The notes beneath the pieces were generated by a model. That model had not been told where the DNA came from. It was given only the letters and a program-made list of their open reading frames with translations, and did no database searches. Made by a program: the position numbers and the translations under genes. From JAHBNG01 sp039028975 (GTDB lineage Bacteria > Chloroflexota > Anaerolineae > Caldilineales > Caldilineaceae): DNA of 64,000 nucleotides. Of the stretch, positions 8,294 to 15,728 are shown one piece after another. The stretch covers positions 60,313-124,312 of the forward strand of contig JBCCHB010000027.1 of assembly GCA_039028975.1 (NCBI GenBank), written 5' to 3'. How positions within the stretch are numbered: position 1 is the stretch's first letter; every line of letters starts with the position of its first letter.

Positions 8294-9892
8294 CTACGCA
8301 CCACAAGCACCGTCAGCCGCGGCAGGCGCTTCATTCGTTACATCCACAACATTATCGGGCGTTAGTTCATCCACGCCGCAGAAATAGGGTGCCCAATGCA
8401 CACCGTTGGCAGCAAATCCAACCACAATATCATCAACCCATTCAACCATACCACTTTCATCATTATAGGTGAGCAGCGTTACTGAATCTCCTAGGCGGTT
8501 CGTCACGATAAACCAGCGTCCATCAGGAGACCATTGGCCATTGTGGGTGCCTTTGCCGCCGGTTTCGATCTGCTCAATAATTTCGTTATTCTCAATGTCG
8601 ATGATAGTGACGTGGGAATCCGTGCCGTCGTTGGTTGTAACCGCCACGGGCGCATAGGGGTGCATATAGGTTGAGTTGGTACGAGTGCCCGAATCTAGCG
8701 CTTTGACAAATTCAAGATTTTCGACATCGATGATGCCCAATTGATCAGCACCCAAAAAACCTACATAGGCAAACTTATCATCTGGTCGGAAGCCGATATT
8801 AAAGGGCTGCGAACCTTCTGGCACATCAATCCGCGCGGCTTCCTCTAGGGTCGCCGTATCGATAACTAGTATCTGATCGACGCGTCCACAGCTGTAGAAG
8901 GCGTAACGTCCATCATTGCTCATCTTACCAGATCGGCAGCGACCTTCGCCCAGCGATTTGACAATCTCCTGGTTGGCAATATCAAGTACATCGACTGAAC
9001 CCATCAAACCATTGTCGGGATCATACCCTTGATGGCCGATAAAGGCGTACCGACCGTCATGGGAGATGACGATATCGCGCGTCTGCACGCCGTTGGTTTC
9101 AATGGAGGCGATAAGCTCCTGGGCCTCGGTATCAAAGAGGTGAACACGACCAACTTTGCCGTCAAGGTCAGCCGTCACCAGAATTGGGTCGGTTGGGCTG
9201 AATGCCATGTGAAAGGGATCATTCGTGCCTGTATGGATGTACTTAATGATCTCATGGGTACGCGTATCCATAATGGCAATGGCATCATGGTCGCCTTTGT
9301 CTTCCGACTGGAAGTTAATCCAATTATAGCGCATGCCAGGCTGGATCCAAGGATGATGGGGCTGCACAAAATCTGTCTCCACAAACTCTAGCCCGTAGTC
9401 TGGCGCGTCTGGGTCAAGAATAGCAATTTTGTCTTCGTCCTGGATGGGGATAAAGAATTTTCCACGCGAAAGGTGAGACAACATGTCTGTCTGATAAGGC
9501 CAGGTCCACGTATCGCCATAGAAGATGGCATTGAGTAGAGTGGGCATTGCATCCTCGTCAGCAGTTGCCTCGGCAACCTCCTCGCTCGACTCTTCCGATG
9601 CTTCTTCCGATGCTTCTTCCGATGCTTCTTCCGATGCTTCTTCCGATGCTTCTTCCGATGCTTCTTCCGATGCTTCTTCCGATGCTTCTTCCGATGCTTC
9701 TTCCGATGCTTCTTCATCTGATTTTTCAGCTGAATTTTCGTCTGCATCCTCAGCGGATTCAGCAACAGTCTCCGTCTGAGCCTCGGCAGGTGCTTCCGTA
9801 GATGAGGAGCTTCCACAGCTTGCAGTCACAATTAGGGCAAAAACGATTAGGGAACAAAGCACAACATACATGAGAGAATATTTAGTTTTCAT
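8294..9892 (-). CDS. YVTN-type beta-propeller lipoprotein with (SEEA)n linker
   Basis: 532 residues from the ATG at 9892, chosen because AGGAG lies 10 nt upstream and a lipoprotein signal follows (LIVTASCGSSSS); the frame extends 14 codons further. An acidic linker of about ten SEEA/EEAS units is followed by about 380 residues of propeller repeats such as DGRYAFIGHQGYDPDNG, IDTATLEEAARIDVPEG, DDKFAYVGF and DGRWFIVTNRLGDSV. The fold is that of YVTN or cytochrome-d1-like surface proteins; no CxxCH is present, so it is not a haem c protein. As the first gene before soxYZ it may be a Sox partner. Its function is not known. Confidence 0.8.
   Translation of the reverse strand: MKTKYSLMYVVLCSLIVFALIVTASCGSSSSTEAPAEAQTETVAESAEDADENSAEKSDEEASEEASEEASEEASEEASEEASEEASEEASEEASEEASEESSEEVAEATADEDAMPTLLNAIFYGDTWTWPYQTDMLSHLSRGKFFIPIQDEDKIAILDPDAPDYGLEFVETDFVQPHHPWIQPGMRYNWINFQSEDKGDHDAIAIMDTRTHEIIKYIHTGTNDPFHMAFSPTDPILVTADLDGKVGRVHLFDTEAQELIASIETNGVQTRDIVISHDGRYAFIGHQGYDPDNGLMGSVDVLDIANQEIVKSLGEGRCRSGKMSNDGRYAFYSCGRVDQILVIDTATLEEAARIDVPEGSQPFNIGFRPDDKFAYVGFLGADQLGIIDVENLEFVKALDSGTRTNSTYMHPYAPVAVTTNDGTDSHVTIIDIENNEIIEQIETGGKGTHNGQWSPDGRWFIVTNRLGDSVTLLTYNDESGMVEWVDDIVVGFAANGVHWAPYFCGVDELTPDNVVDVTNEAPAAADGACGA
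9591..9715. repeat. 12-bp tandem repeat encoding the SEEA linker
   Basis: About 10.4 nearly perfect copies of TCTTCCGATGCT (plus-strand reading) lie inside the propeller lipoprotein gene. The 12-bp unit keeps the reading frame, so copy-number change would alter linker length without a frameshift. On the plus strand it creates artificial Ser/Asp-rich open frames. Confidence 0.95.
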
Positions 9893-9972
9893 GGGGAGAT
9901 TTCTCCTAAATAGTGTGATGTTGACATTGGACACAGCAGCCTAATGACGGGCAGGAAATATAGAATGCCAAT

Positions 9973-10004
9973 AAAAAAACGAGTACATCATGCGATGAAC
10001 TCGT
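9973..10004 (-). terminator. Rho-independent terminator of the YeeE/YedE pair
   Basis: Read on the minus strand, a stem ACGAGT-T-CATC, loop GCAT, and GATG-T-ACTCGT is followed by a run of seven T. The hairpin is perfect apart from one T-T mismatch. It lies 300 bp after the DUF6691 gene stop and just upstream of the propeller-sox transcription unit, so it separates the two. Confidence 0.85.
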
Positions 10005-10096
10005 TGCGTAAAAGATGCCATCCGCTGGGGCACTGTGCTAAATTATATCCATTCAGCCATATACAGACACAGTCAATTTAGGACGGCATAATTAAA

Positions 10097-10222
10097 TTGT
10101 CAATACGTGTAAGCATCAAAATACGGTTCATCGCTTGTGGTGCAGCAGCGGGAACAGCCAGCGTCGTGCTAGCAGTACCCGCTAACTACACAAGCAACAA
10201 TTGTGCATATGGAAATCATTAA
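10097..10222 (+). CDS. Possible small secreted peptide (41 aa), doubtful
   Basis: In the 368-bp gap between the terminator region and the sulfur transporters, a plus-strand frame starting at TTG (AGGACGG about 10 nt upstream) encodes IKIRFIACGAAAGTASVVLA followed by VPANYTSNNCAYGNH. It has a basic N-terminus, a hydrophobic core and an Ala-x-Ala-like end, resembling a secretion signal with a short two-cysteine tail. It runs opposite to its neighbours and has no recognised family. It may be chance. Apart from this and the terminator, the gap shows nothing. Confidence 0.2.
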   Translation: MSIRVSIKIRFIACGAAAGTASVVLAVPANYTSNNCAYGNH

Positions 10223-10302
10223 GCGTATTATGATGCATACCAAACATGATTATATATTAGCACCTCGTTCTTGATAGTGCAATTCTTTACCGCTCTCAAG
10301 CG

Positions 10303-10803
10303 TTAAAACGTTGGAACGCTTTTCCGCTCTACCGCTCTCCTTTTCTCCTGCTCTTCCGCTCTGCCGTTTGAACGTTCTATCGATTGATGTTGTTGGCCAA
10401 AGATTCGGTCATATATGAATGATCCAACAACGAGAGCACCCACGAAGAGCACCGGATTCCACGAGCCGAGCATCAACGCCGTTATGCCTGGACCTGGGCA
10501 GTAACCACCAATACCCCAACCGAGGCCAAAGAGAGCTGAGCCGACAACGAGCGGTCTGTCAATCGCCTTCTTTGCAGGTAAGTGGAAAGCATCTGCAAAG
10601 AAAGGGCTAGGACGTCGTAAGATAAAGCGAAAGGTAATTACAGTGACCCCGACGGCACCGCCCAACACAAAAATAAGCGTGGGATCCCAGGTGCCAGCGA
10701 TATCTAAGAAGCCAAGAACCCGAGCTGGATCAATCATTTGGGATACGGCCAATCCAATGCCAAAGAGTATGCCCGCAAAGAGGGCAATTATATGCTGCTT
10801 CAC
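10303..10803 (-). CDS. YeeE/YedE-type sulfur transporter, second half (DUF6691-like)
   Basis: 166 residues with four to five membrane segments. The diagnostic parts are GIGLAVSQMIDPARVLGFLDIAGTWDPTLIFVLGGA and GWGIGGYCPGPGI, whose cysteine is the conserved thiol of this half. With the gene 46 bp upstream it forms the split YeeE/YedE system thought to import thiosulfate or related sulfur species, fitting the sox genes downstream. The last 25 residues (RAEEQEKRRAVERK) are encoded by low-complexity DNA rich in CCGCTCT-like repeats, so the C-terminus was probably extended by repeat DNA. Confidence 0.85.
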   Translation of the reverse strand: MKQHIIALFAGILFGIGLAVSQMIDPARVLGFLDIAGTWDPTLIFVLGGAVGVTVITFRFILRRPSPFFADAFHLPAKKAIDRPLVVGSALFGLGWGIGGYCPGPGITALMLGSWNPVLFVGALVVGSFIYDRIFGQQHQSIERSNGRAEEQEKRRAVERKSVPTF

Positions 10804-10849
10804 GATCTATTCTCCCCTTGGTGTGTAACTATTAGCGAAGCGATGCCCT

Positions 10850-11281
10850 TTACACAACGCCAGACAATAGATGTCGAATGATAAAGACTGTAACTATGCT
10901 CGCTGTGAGAAAGGTAATGACTGCGACTAGCGACCGTAGCGATAGGCGCCCAAGCCCGCAGACGCCATGTCCGCTGGTGCAGCCGTTACCCATCCGTGTC
11001 CCAAAGCCAACTATCAGGCCACTCAAAATCATGGCAATGGGAGCAAACCCAAATTCAGGCGTGGGAGTCGGTGCCAACATATATTCATAGAGCGCGCCGC
11101 CGCCAATCATGCCGATCAGAAATATCCACCGCCAATTGATATCGCCAGCTCTGGGTGTAACGAGCATATGAACCATGCCACTGATGGCAGTTATCCGACC
11201 ATTCCAGGCCAACATCATAGTTGAGCTTATGCCGATCAATATGCCACCGATAAGGGCGGCCATCCAGTTAAATTCTGCCAT
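10850..11281 (-). CDS. YeeE/YedE family sulfur transporter, first half
   Basis: 143 residues with four hydrophobic segments and the conserved cysteine motif GNGCTSGHGVCGLGRLS (around residues 97-113), the hallmark of YeeE/YedE proteins that conduct thiosulfate or sulfide via cysteine relay. ISSTMMLAWNGRITAISGM near the N-terminus also matches. It is the first gene of the pair and is followed by the DUF6691-like gene; both end at the terminator near 9.98 kb. Supply of reduced sulfur to the cytoplasm is the inferred role. Confidence 0.88.
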   Translation of the reverse strand: MAEFNWMAALIGGILIGISSTMMLAWNGRITAISGMVHMLVTPRAGDINWRWIFLIGMIGGGALYEYMLAPTPTPEFGFAPIAMILSGLIVGFGTRMGNGCTSGHGVCGLGRLSLRSLVAVITFLTASIVTVFIIRHLLSGVV

Positions 11282-11390
11282 TTGGCTCCTTTGGCGTTGC
11301 TACGCTTTAATGGATTAAAATTATCTCCGGTTGATTTTCCAGTCCACTACGTTATCCTGTGAGCGGCTTAAGGATGGACTTTTGCCATGT

Positions 11391-11485
11391 CGTTCCCGCA
11401 GGTTGTTATCGGGAATCCATCCGTCAGCAACTCTGGATGCCCGATAGCCCCGATAACAACATTCGAGGCTGCACTCGGGCATGAC
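11391..11485. repeat. REP-like nested palindrome
   Basis: A perfect 12-bp inverted repeat GTTGTTATCGGG (11402-11413) with CCCGATAACAAC (11449-11460) lies inside a weaker outer pair, TGTCGTTCCCG near 11389 and CGGGCATGACA near 11477. The GTCGTTCCCG...CGGGAATCCATC wording is like common bacterial interspersed palindromes. It starts the gene-poor stretch from 11.28 to 12.5 kb. Confidence 0.7.
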
Positions 11486-11523
11486 ATCCAGCGAATATGT
11501 CCATTTTTCACCTGTTGGAAGTA

Positions 11524-11559
11524 TATACTCAGCTCCGTTTGAAAACGACCGCAGTATAG
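11524..11559 (+). repeat. Dispersed repeat family R1, copy A (short form)
   Basis: The sequence TATACTCAGCTCCGTTTG, AAAACGACCGCAGTATAG is the two ends of the R1 element joined together, lacking the central hairpin found in the copies at 29.8, 32.2 and 33.3 kb. This suggests deletion of the middle or an ancestral solo form. Confidence 0.75.
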
Positions 11560-11757
11560 TAGAACGCAATTTACTAGAATATGATAATCAGTCTTTTGAA
11601 TTATATCAAAATCCATACTCGACTTTTGCATACAAAACATACGGCAATGTAAATAGGTACGGCGGGTATTGCGTTGGCCGCGTGTACGTCAGCTGTGCAG
11701 CCGGATGCGTTGCCCCTTCCGTCAGCACCTCTACTATGCGATCATTGCCTTGCTGCT

Positions 11758-11859
11758 GGTGCTCTGGGTACTCTCTTTGCGGGATACGTTATTGCCTCGG
11801 TGCCGCTGGCACTGCTCTTTTTTGCGCTGGGTAAGTTTTTCGTAGAAGCGCTATCGTCA
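11758..11859 (+). pseudogene. Relic of a CUT1 sugar-ABC permease C-terminus
   Basis: A short open stretch reads GALGTLFAGYVIASVPLALL then FFALGKFFVEALSS. This closely follows the last membrane helix and end of MalG/UgpE-type permeases (...GTLxAGxVIASxPLxLLFxxxGKFxVEGLTSG). The sequence before and after is not permease-like, and the conserved end (SGAVKG) is lost. It lies 0.65 kb upstream of an intact CUT1 operon, so it probably marks an older, deleted transporter gene. Confidence 0.5.
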
Positions 11860-11979
11860 CCATTTGAATCCCTTTCCCGGAATGCTTATCCACCCAATTT
11901 GGACTTTTCAGACGGCTTCTTACAGTTTTTTTGCATAGTTCAGATTTGCTCATTTTTGGTTAACATTTGGATTGCTGTA

Positions 11980-12039
11980 GTGCGGTTTCCATACCGCACG
12001 GCCTTCGTTACCCAAGAACGTGCGGTATGGAAACCGCAC
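11980..12039. repeat. Double-hairpin palindrome (21-bp inverted arms)
   Basis: Two perfect 21-bp inverted arms (11980-12000 and 12019-12039) are separated by 18 bp. Each arm is itself a hairpin: GTGCGGT, a 6-nt TTCCAT loop, then ACCGCAC. This is the architecture of paired REP/BIME-type elements. It lies in the gene-poor gap before the CUT1 operon. Confidence 0.85.
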
Positions 12040-12320
12040 CTACGATTTGTTAACCTGCTCGGCTTATTCGTGAACCATGCCAGTTTTTTGCAATTTGACG
12101 CCTATATTACATAGCGATATAATTCTGCGAATTGTAGCCGAGATGCTCACATGCAGCTAGCCCTACGCGACCACTTGTGTGTTTGGTTACAGATAAGCAG
12201 CATCCACGTAACTTTTGTTGATGTTGCTGATGGCATTTATGTGTGCCTATCCGCCCAAAATGATTTGGGAGCAAATATGTATATAGCCCCTCCCCCTGCC
12301 AATCTGTTTAGGAATGAGCA

Positions 12321-12381
12321 TTAAATAAGTTGGGCATGTCATCTCGAAGGATTGAGAGATCTTATGCACAAGTTATTTAAT
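12321..12381. repeat. Dispersed repeat family R2, copy 1
   Basis: AT-rich inverted ends (ATTAAATAAGTTG and CAAGTTATTTAAT) flank a core GTCATCTCGA...GAGAGATCTT. The same core occurs at 63.8 kb, and a related GTCATTTCGA...TCGAGATGAC form is at 17.6 kb. The remaining parts of the gap 11282-12517 show no further gene. Confidence 0.7.
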
Positions 12382-12517
12382 TCCGATTCCTTAATGCTTC
12401 AACTTCCACAGATAATGAGGACAATACAGATTGGCTTCGCTCCTCAGAGATTTTAGTTCGATTTACGCTTACATTGATTCAATCGAGGCGCAAATAATAC
12501 CAAAGGAGAATCAACAG

Positions 12518-13885
12518 ATGAGTACAAAATTAAGTCGCCGTTCTATGCTCAAATGGATGGCCGCAGGCACGACTGCCATGGCCCTGAGTGCTTGTGTTGC
12601 TCCAGTCCCAGGTGGTGAAGGTGGCGGTGCTGCACCGGATACTGAAGGCATTACCATTGGTTGGGCCAGGCATGGCAGTGAAGGTGATTTACCAACCGAA
12701 GATGGGCTGGCTGAACTCTTCAAAGCAAAGAATTCCGATGTAACTATCGATCCGATCGTGTTGCCGTGGAATGACTATAATACCAAGATCCCTGTGATGG
12801 TGGCGGGTGGTACGGCACCGGATACATTTGGCTGTCATCCTGCGCTGATGGCTGAAACCCATACCGCTGGCGGTTCGATTCCGCTAACCGACTTCATCGA
12901 CGCAATTGGACCCGATCTGAATTACGATGATGTAGTCTATCATGGTGACGCGCTCTTTGAAGGTCAGGTTTTTGGGTTACCGCAAAAGTCCTGTACTCAT
13001 CAACTCCGCTATAACAAGACCATTTTCCAAGACGCAGGTCTGCCCACACCAGGTGAACTCTACTGGGAGCAGGGGGCCGACGGTTGGAATTGGAACGCCT
13101 TTGTTGAGATGGGGAAGGAACTGACCAAAGATCTGGACAGCGATGGCGAAACAGATCAATATTTCTATGGTGGTTCTGGTGGCACGAATCAGCTAGGATT
13201 GATTCGTGCGGCGGGTGGCGAAGTCTTCAATGACGATATTTCGCTCTGCACGATTAACTCTGCAGACGCGGTCGAGGGCATTGAATGGATGGCGAGCCTA
13301 GTCTTGGAACACGGCATCCAGCCCCCGCCAGAGATGCAGGCTAACGAGCTGGGGATCACCTTTAATACGGGCAAAGTTGTCATGGCCGGCGGCACAACCT
13401 GTGATTCGGTACGCGATCTGCGCGAAGATCGTGAGCTTCCCTTTGAGTGGGATTTTGTCATGCTGCCAGCGGGTAGTGCTGGCTTCCGCACTTGGGGGGA
13501 CACCGACCAGATCGTCGTCTCTTCCACCAGCGAAAACGCACAAGCAGCCTTCGACTGGGCCGTCTACCGCAGCAGCTTAGAGGCATGGGAAGAGGGCTAT
13601 GATGCGGGCATCGTTCTTGCCTTTTCGGATGGACCCACCCGCTGGTCGATCTTCGAATCTAAAGCGTACACGGAGCCACTGGGCGTTCTCGATATCGAAA
13701 TGATCAAGGAAGGGTACAGGAATACGATCCCGAACCCCTTTGTCCCGCGTAGCCCACAGCCCTACCGCGTTCTCTTCACTGTCATGACAACCGAAGTTGA
13801 TAACTCCCTGCGCGGGGTCAAAACAGCCCAGGAAGCGGCTGACGACATGTGTACACAGATTGAGGAAATTCTGGCGGAAGGATAG
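12518..13885 (+). CDS. CUT1 sugar ABC transporter, substrate-binding lipoprotein
   Basis: 455 residues from the ATG at 12518, preceded by AAAGGAG; the longer frame upstream is not signal-like. The N-terminus RRSMLKWMAAGTTAMALSAC is a Tat/lipoprotein signal with lipobox Cys. The body has the extracellular solute-binding family 1 pattern, including PVMVAGGTAPDTFGCHPALM, GQVFGLPQKSCTHQLRYNK and TWGDTDQIVVSSTSENAQAA. It binds a sugar or oligosaccharide outside the cell and delivers it to the two permeases encoded next. The ATPase is not in this cluster; CUT1 systems often share one ATPase. Confidence 0.9.
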   Translation: MSTKLSRRSMLKWMAAGTTAMALSACVAPVPGGEGGGAAPDTEGITIGWARHGSEGDLPTEDGLAELFKAKNSDVTIDPIVLPWNDYNTKIPVMVAGGTAPDTFGCHPALMAETHTAGGSIPLTDFIDAIGPDLNYDDVVYHGDALFEGQVFGLPQKSCTHQLRYNKTIFQDAGLPTPGELYWEQGADGWNWNAFVEMGKELTKDLDSDGETDQYFYGGSGGTNQLGLIRAAGGEVFNDDISLCTINSADAVEGIEWMASLVLEHGIQPPPEMQANELGITFNTGKVVMAGGTTCDSVRDLREDRELPFEWDFVMLPAGSAGFRTWGDTDQIVVSSTSENAQAAFDWAVYRSSLEAWEEGYDAGIVLAFSDGPTRWSIFESKAYTEPLGVLDIEMIKEGYRNTIPNPFVPRSPQPYRVLFTVMTTEVDNSLRGVKTAQEAADDMCTQIEEILAEG

Positions 13886-13906
13886 AAAAAAGTCTAAGAG
13901 TTGAAG

Positions 13907-13950
13907 AGTTGAAAGGTGATAGAATCGAAGCTCTTGACCTTTCAACTTTT
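13907..13950 (+). terminator. Hairpin between binding-protein and permease genes
   Basis: Perfect 11-bp arms AGTTGAAAGGT (13907-13917) and ACCTTTCAACT (13937-13947) followed by four T. A third ACCTTTCAAC copy lies at 13961. A partial terminator or stabilising hairpin here would give more binding protein than permease, as is usual for such operons. It may also be another repeat-derived palindrome. Confidence 0.5.
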
Positions 13951-13978
13951 CAACCCTTCGACCTTTCAACCATTACCC

Positions 13979-14875
13979 ATGTTCGGCAAAAGCAAACTCT
14001 ATTGGAAAAATGTCTTTGAGGGATATGCCTTTATCTCGCTCTGGATCGTGGGCTTTGTGGTCTTCACTGCAGGCGCGCTTTTAGGTTCGTTTTCGATCAG
14101 CTTGACCAAGTGGAATATTGTCGGTACGCCTGAGTATGTAGGGCTGCAAAACTACCAGAAAATGATCGAAGATAAGTTTTTCTGGCAGTCGCTCAGAGTA
14201 ACGTTGATCTACCTGCTCAACGTACCGCTTAATCTAGCCTTGGGTCTCTTCCTTGCGCTGTTGCTTAATCAAAAGATACGGGGCATTGGCATCTTTCGGA
14301 CCCTTTTTTATCTTCCGAGTGTCACCGCGGGCGTCGCCGTCTCGCTGCTCTGGCTGTGGATATTTAACCCAAAGTTTGGTGTGATCAATGTGCTGCTGAA
14401 GAATCTTCTGGACGTCAAAGGCCCAGGATGGTTGGGCAGTGAAACGTGGGCCTTGCCTGCCCTAATCATCATGAGTGTCTGGGGCGTAGGTGGGGGAATG
14501 TTGATCTATCTGGGCGCATTACAGGGCGTTCCCACTACATTCTACGAAGCAGCAACCTTGGACGGCGCAGGTGCCTGGAAGAAATTTCGTCACATTACCA
14601 TTCCCATGATTACGCCTGTGCTACTATTAAATCTGATCATGGGGGTCATCGCCTCGTTTCAGGTCTTTACCCAGGCATTTATTATGACCCAAGGGGGACC
14701 TAACTACGCTACCCTCTTTTACGTCCTCTATCTCTACCAGAACGCGTTCCAATGGTTCAATATGGGGTATGCATCGGCCTTAGCCTGGGTGCTCTTTTTG
14801 GTGATCCTGGCCTTTACAATTGTCATCCTGCGCACCTCCTCTAGCTGGGTCTACTATGAAGGGGAAACGCGATGA
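13979..14875 (+). CDS. CUT1 sugar ABC transporter permease (MalF/UgpA type)
   Basis: 298 residues with six predicted membrane segments. The ATG at 13979 is chosen because the frame before it is hairpin repeat DNA. The cytoplasmic EAA loop is YEAATLDGAGAWKKFRHITIPMI, the contact for the ATPase. FRTLFYLPSVTAGVAVSLLWLWIFNPKFGVIN is typical of the MalF/UgpA half. It overlaps the next permease by 4 bp (ATGA), so they are translated together. Confidence 0.92.
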   Translation: MFGKSKLYWKNVFEGYAFISLWIVGFVVFTAGALLGSFSISLTKWNIVGTPEYVGLQNYQKMIEDKFFWQSLRVTLIYLLNVPLNLALGLFLALLLNQKIRGIGIFRTLFYLPSVTAGVAVSLLWLWIFNPKFGVINVLLKNLLDVKGPGWLGSETWALPALIIMSVWGVGGGMLIYLGALQGVPTTFYEAATLDGAGAWKKFRHITIPMITPVLLLNLIMGVIASFQVFTQAFIMTQGGPNYATLFYVLYLYQNAFQWFNMGYASALAWVLFLVILAFTIVILRTSSSWVYYEGETR

Positions 14876-15726
14876 CAAGCTTCCTCAGGAGTCAACATCG
14901 GCAGGATATCATACTCAAAACGATCGTCTATGTCCTGTTAATCATGGGTGCCGTCTTCGTTATGCTGCCCTTCTTTTGGATGATCAGTACCTCCCTCAAG
15001 AGACCGGGTACCGAATTCACCTTTCCCATTGAGTGGATACCGAATCCACCGCGCTGGAAGAACTATTCAGAAGGGTGGACCATACTTCCCTTTAATCTTT
15101 GGACGCTCAATACGGTCATCATTACCGGGCTTTCCATTGTGGGCCATATCATGTCCAGTGCAATCATTGCTTTTGGATTTGCGCGTATCCGTTTTCCTGG
15201 TCGAGACGCCATCTTTTTATTGGTGCTGGCAACCATGATGTTGCCCTATCCGTCGGTGATCATTCCACACTTTATTCTTTTCAAAAATCTGGGCTGGCTT
15301 GACACATTCGCCCCCCTCATCGTGCCCACCTTTTTTGGTACAAACGCCTTCTTCATCTTTTTGTTACGTCAGTTTTTCATGACCTTGCCCCGGGAATTGG
15401 ACGACGCCGCACGGGTGGATGGCTGTAGCACGTTCGGCATCTTCTATCGCATCAGTCTCCCGCTCATTAGGCCAGCCCTGGGAATTATCCTGGTCTTCTC
15501 CTTTATGCACCATTGGAACGACTTCCTCGGCCCGCTGATCTTCCTCTCTGACAATGACAATTTTACTCTGGCCCTGGGACTACGCTTCTTCCAGGGTCAG
15601 TATCGAGTCGAATGGGCGCTCCTTATGGCTGTGTCGCTAATCATCTTAGCTCCCACCATTGTGCTCTTCTTTATCGCCCAGAAGAACTACATTCAAGGGA
15701 TTGTGATTACGGGCGTGAAGGGGTAG
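14872..15726 (+). CDS. CUT1 sugar ABC transporter permease (MalG/UgpE type)
   Basis: 284 residues, six membrane segments. The N-terminal half carries FVMLPFFWMISTSLKRPG and the EAA loop is LPRELDDAARVDGCSTFGIFYRISLPLIRPAL. The C-terminus IVLFFIAQKNYIQGIVITGVKG is the usual MalG-type ending, the same segment whose relic lies at 11.8 kb. It forms the heterodimeric channel with the upstream permease; ATP hydrolysis must come from an ATPase encoded elsewhere. Confidence 0.92.
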   Translation: MTSFLRSQHRQDIILKTIVYVLLIMGAVFVMLPFFWMISTSLKRPGTEFTFPIEWIPNPPRWKNYSEGWTILPFNLWTLNTVIITGLSIVGHIMSSAIIAFGFARIRFPGRDAIFLLVLATMMLPYPSVIIPHFILFKNLGWLDTFAPLIVPTFFGTNAFFIFLLRQFFMTLPRELDDAARVDGCSTFGIFYRISLPLIRPALGIILVFSFMHHWNDFLGPLIFLSDNDNFTLALGLRFFQGQYRVEWALLMAVSLIILAPTIVLFFIAQKNYIQGIVITGVKG

Positions 15727-15728
15727 CG

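Noticed and set aside
9591..9715. CRISPR array
   Set aside because: Units are 12 bp without spacers; this is a coding tandem repeat. No other direct-repeat/spacer array was seen.
9525..9816. Long Ser/Asp- and Lys/His-rich open frames opposite and out of frame with the SEEA repeat
   Set aside because: They are by-products of the 12-bp repeat, which opens all frames; the lipoprotein frame has signal peptide, ribosome site and domain.
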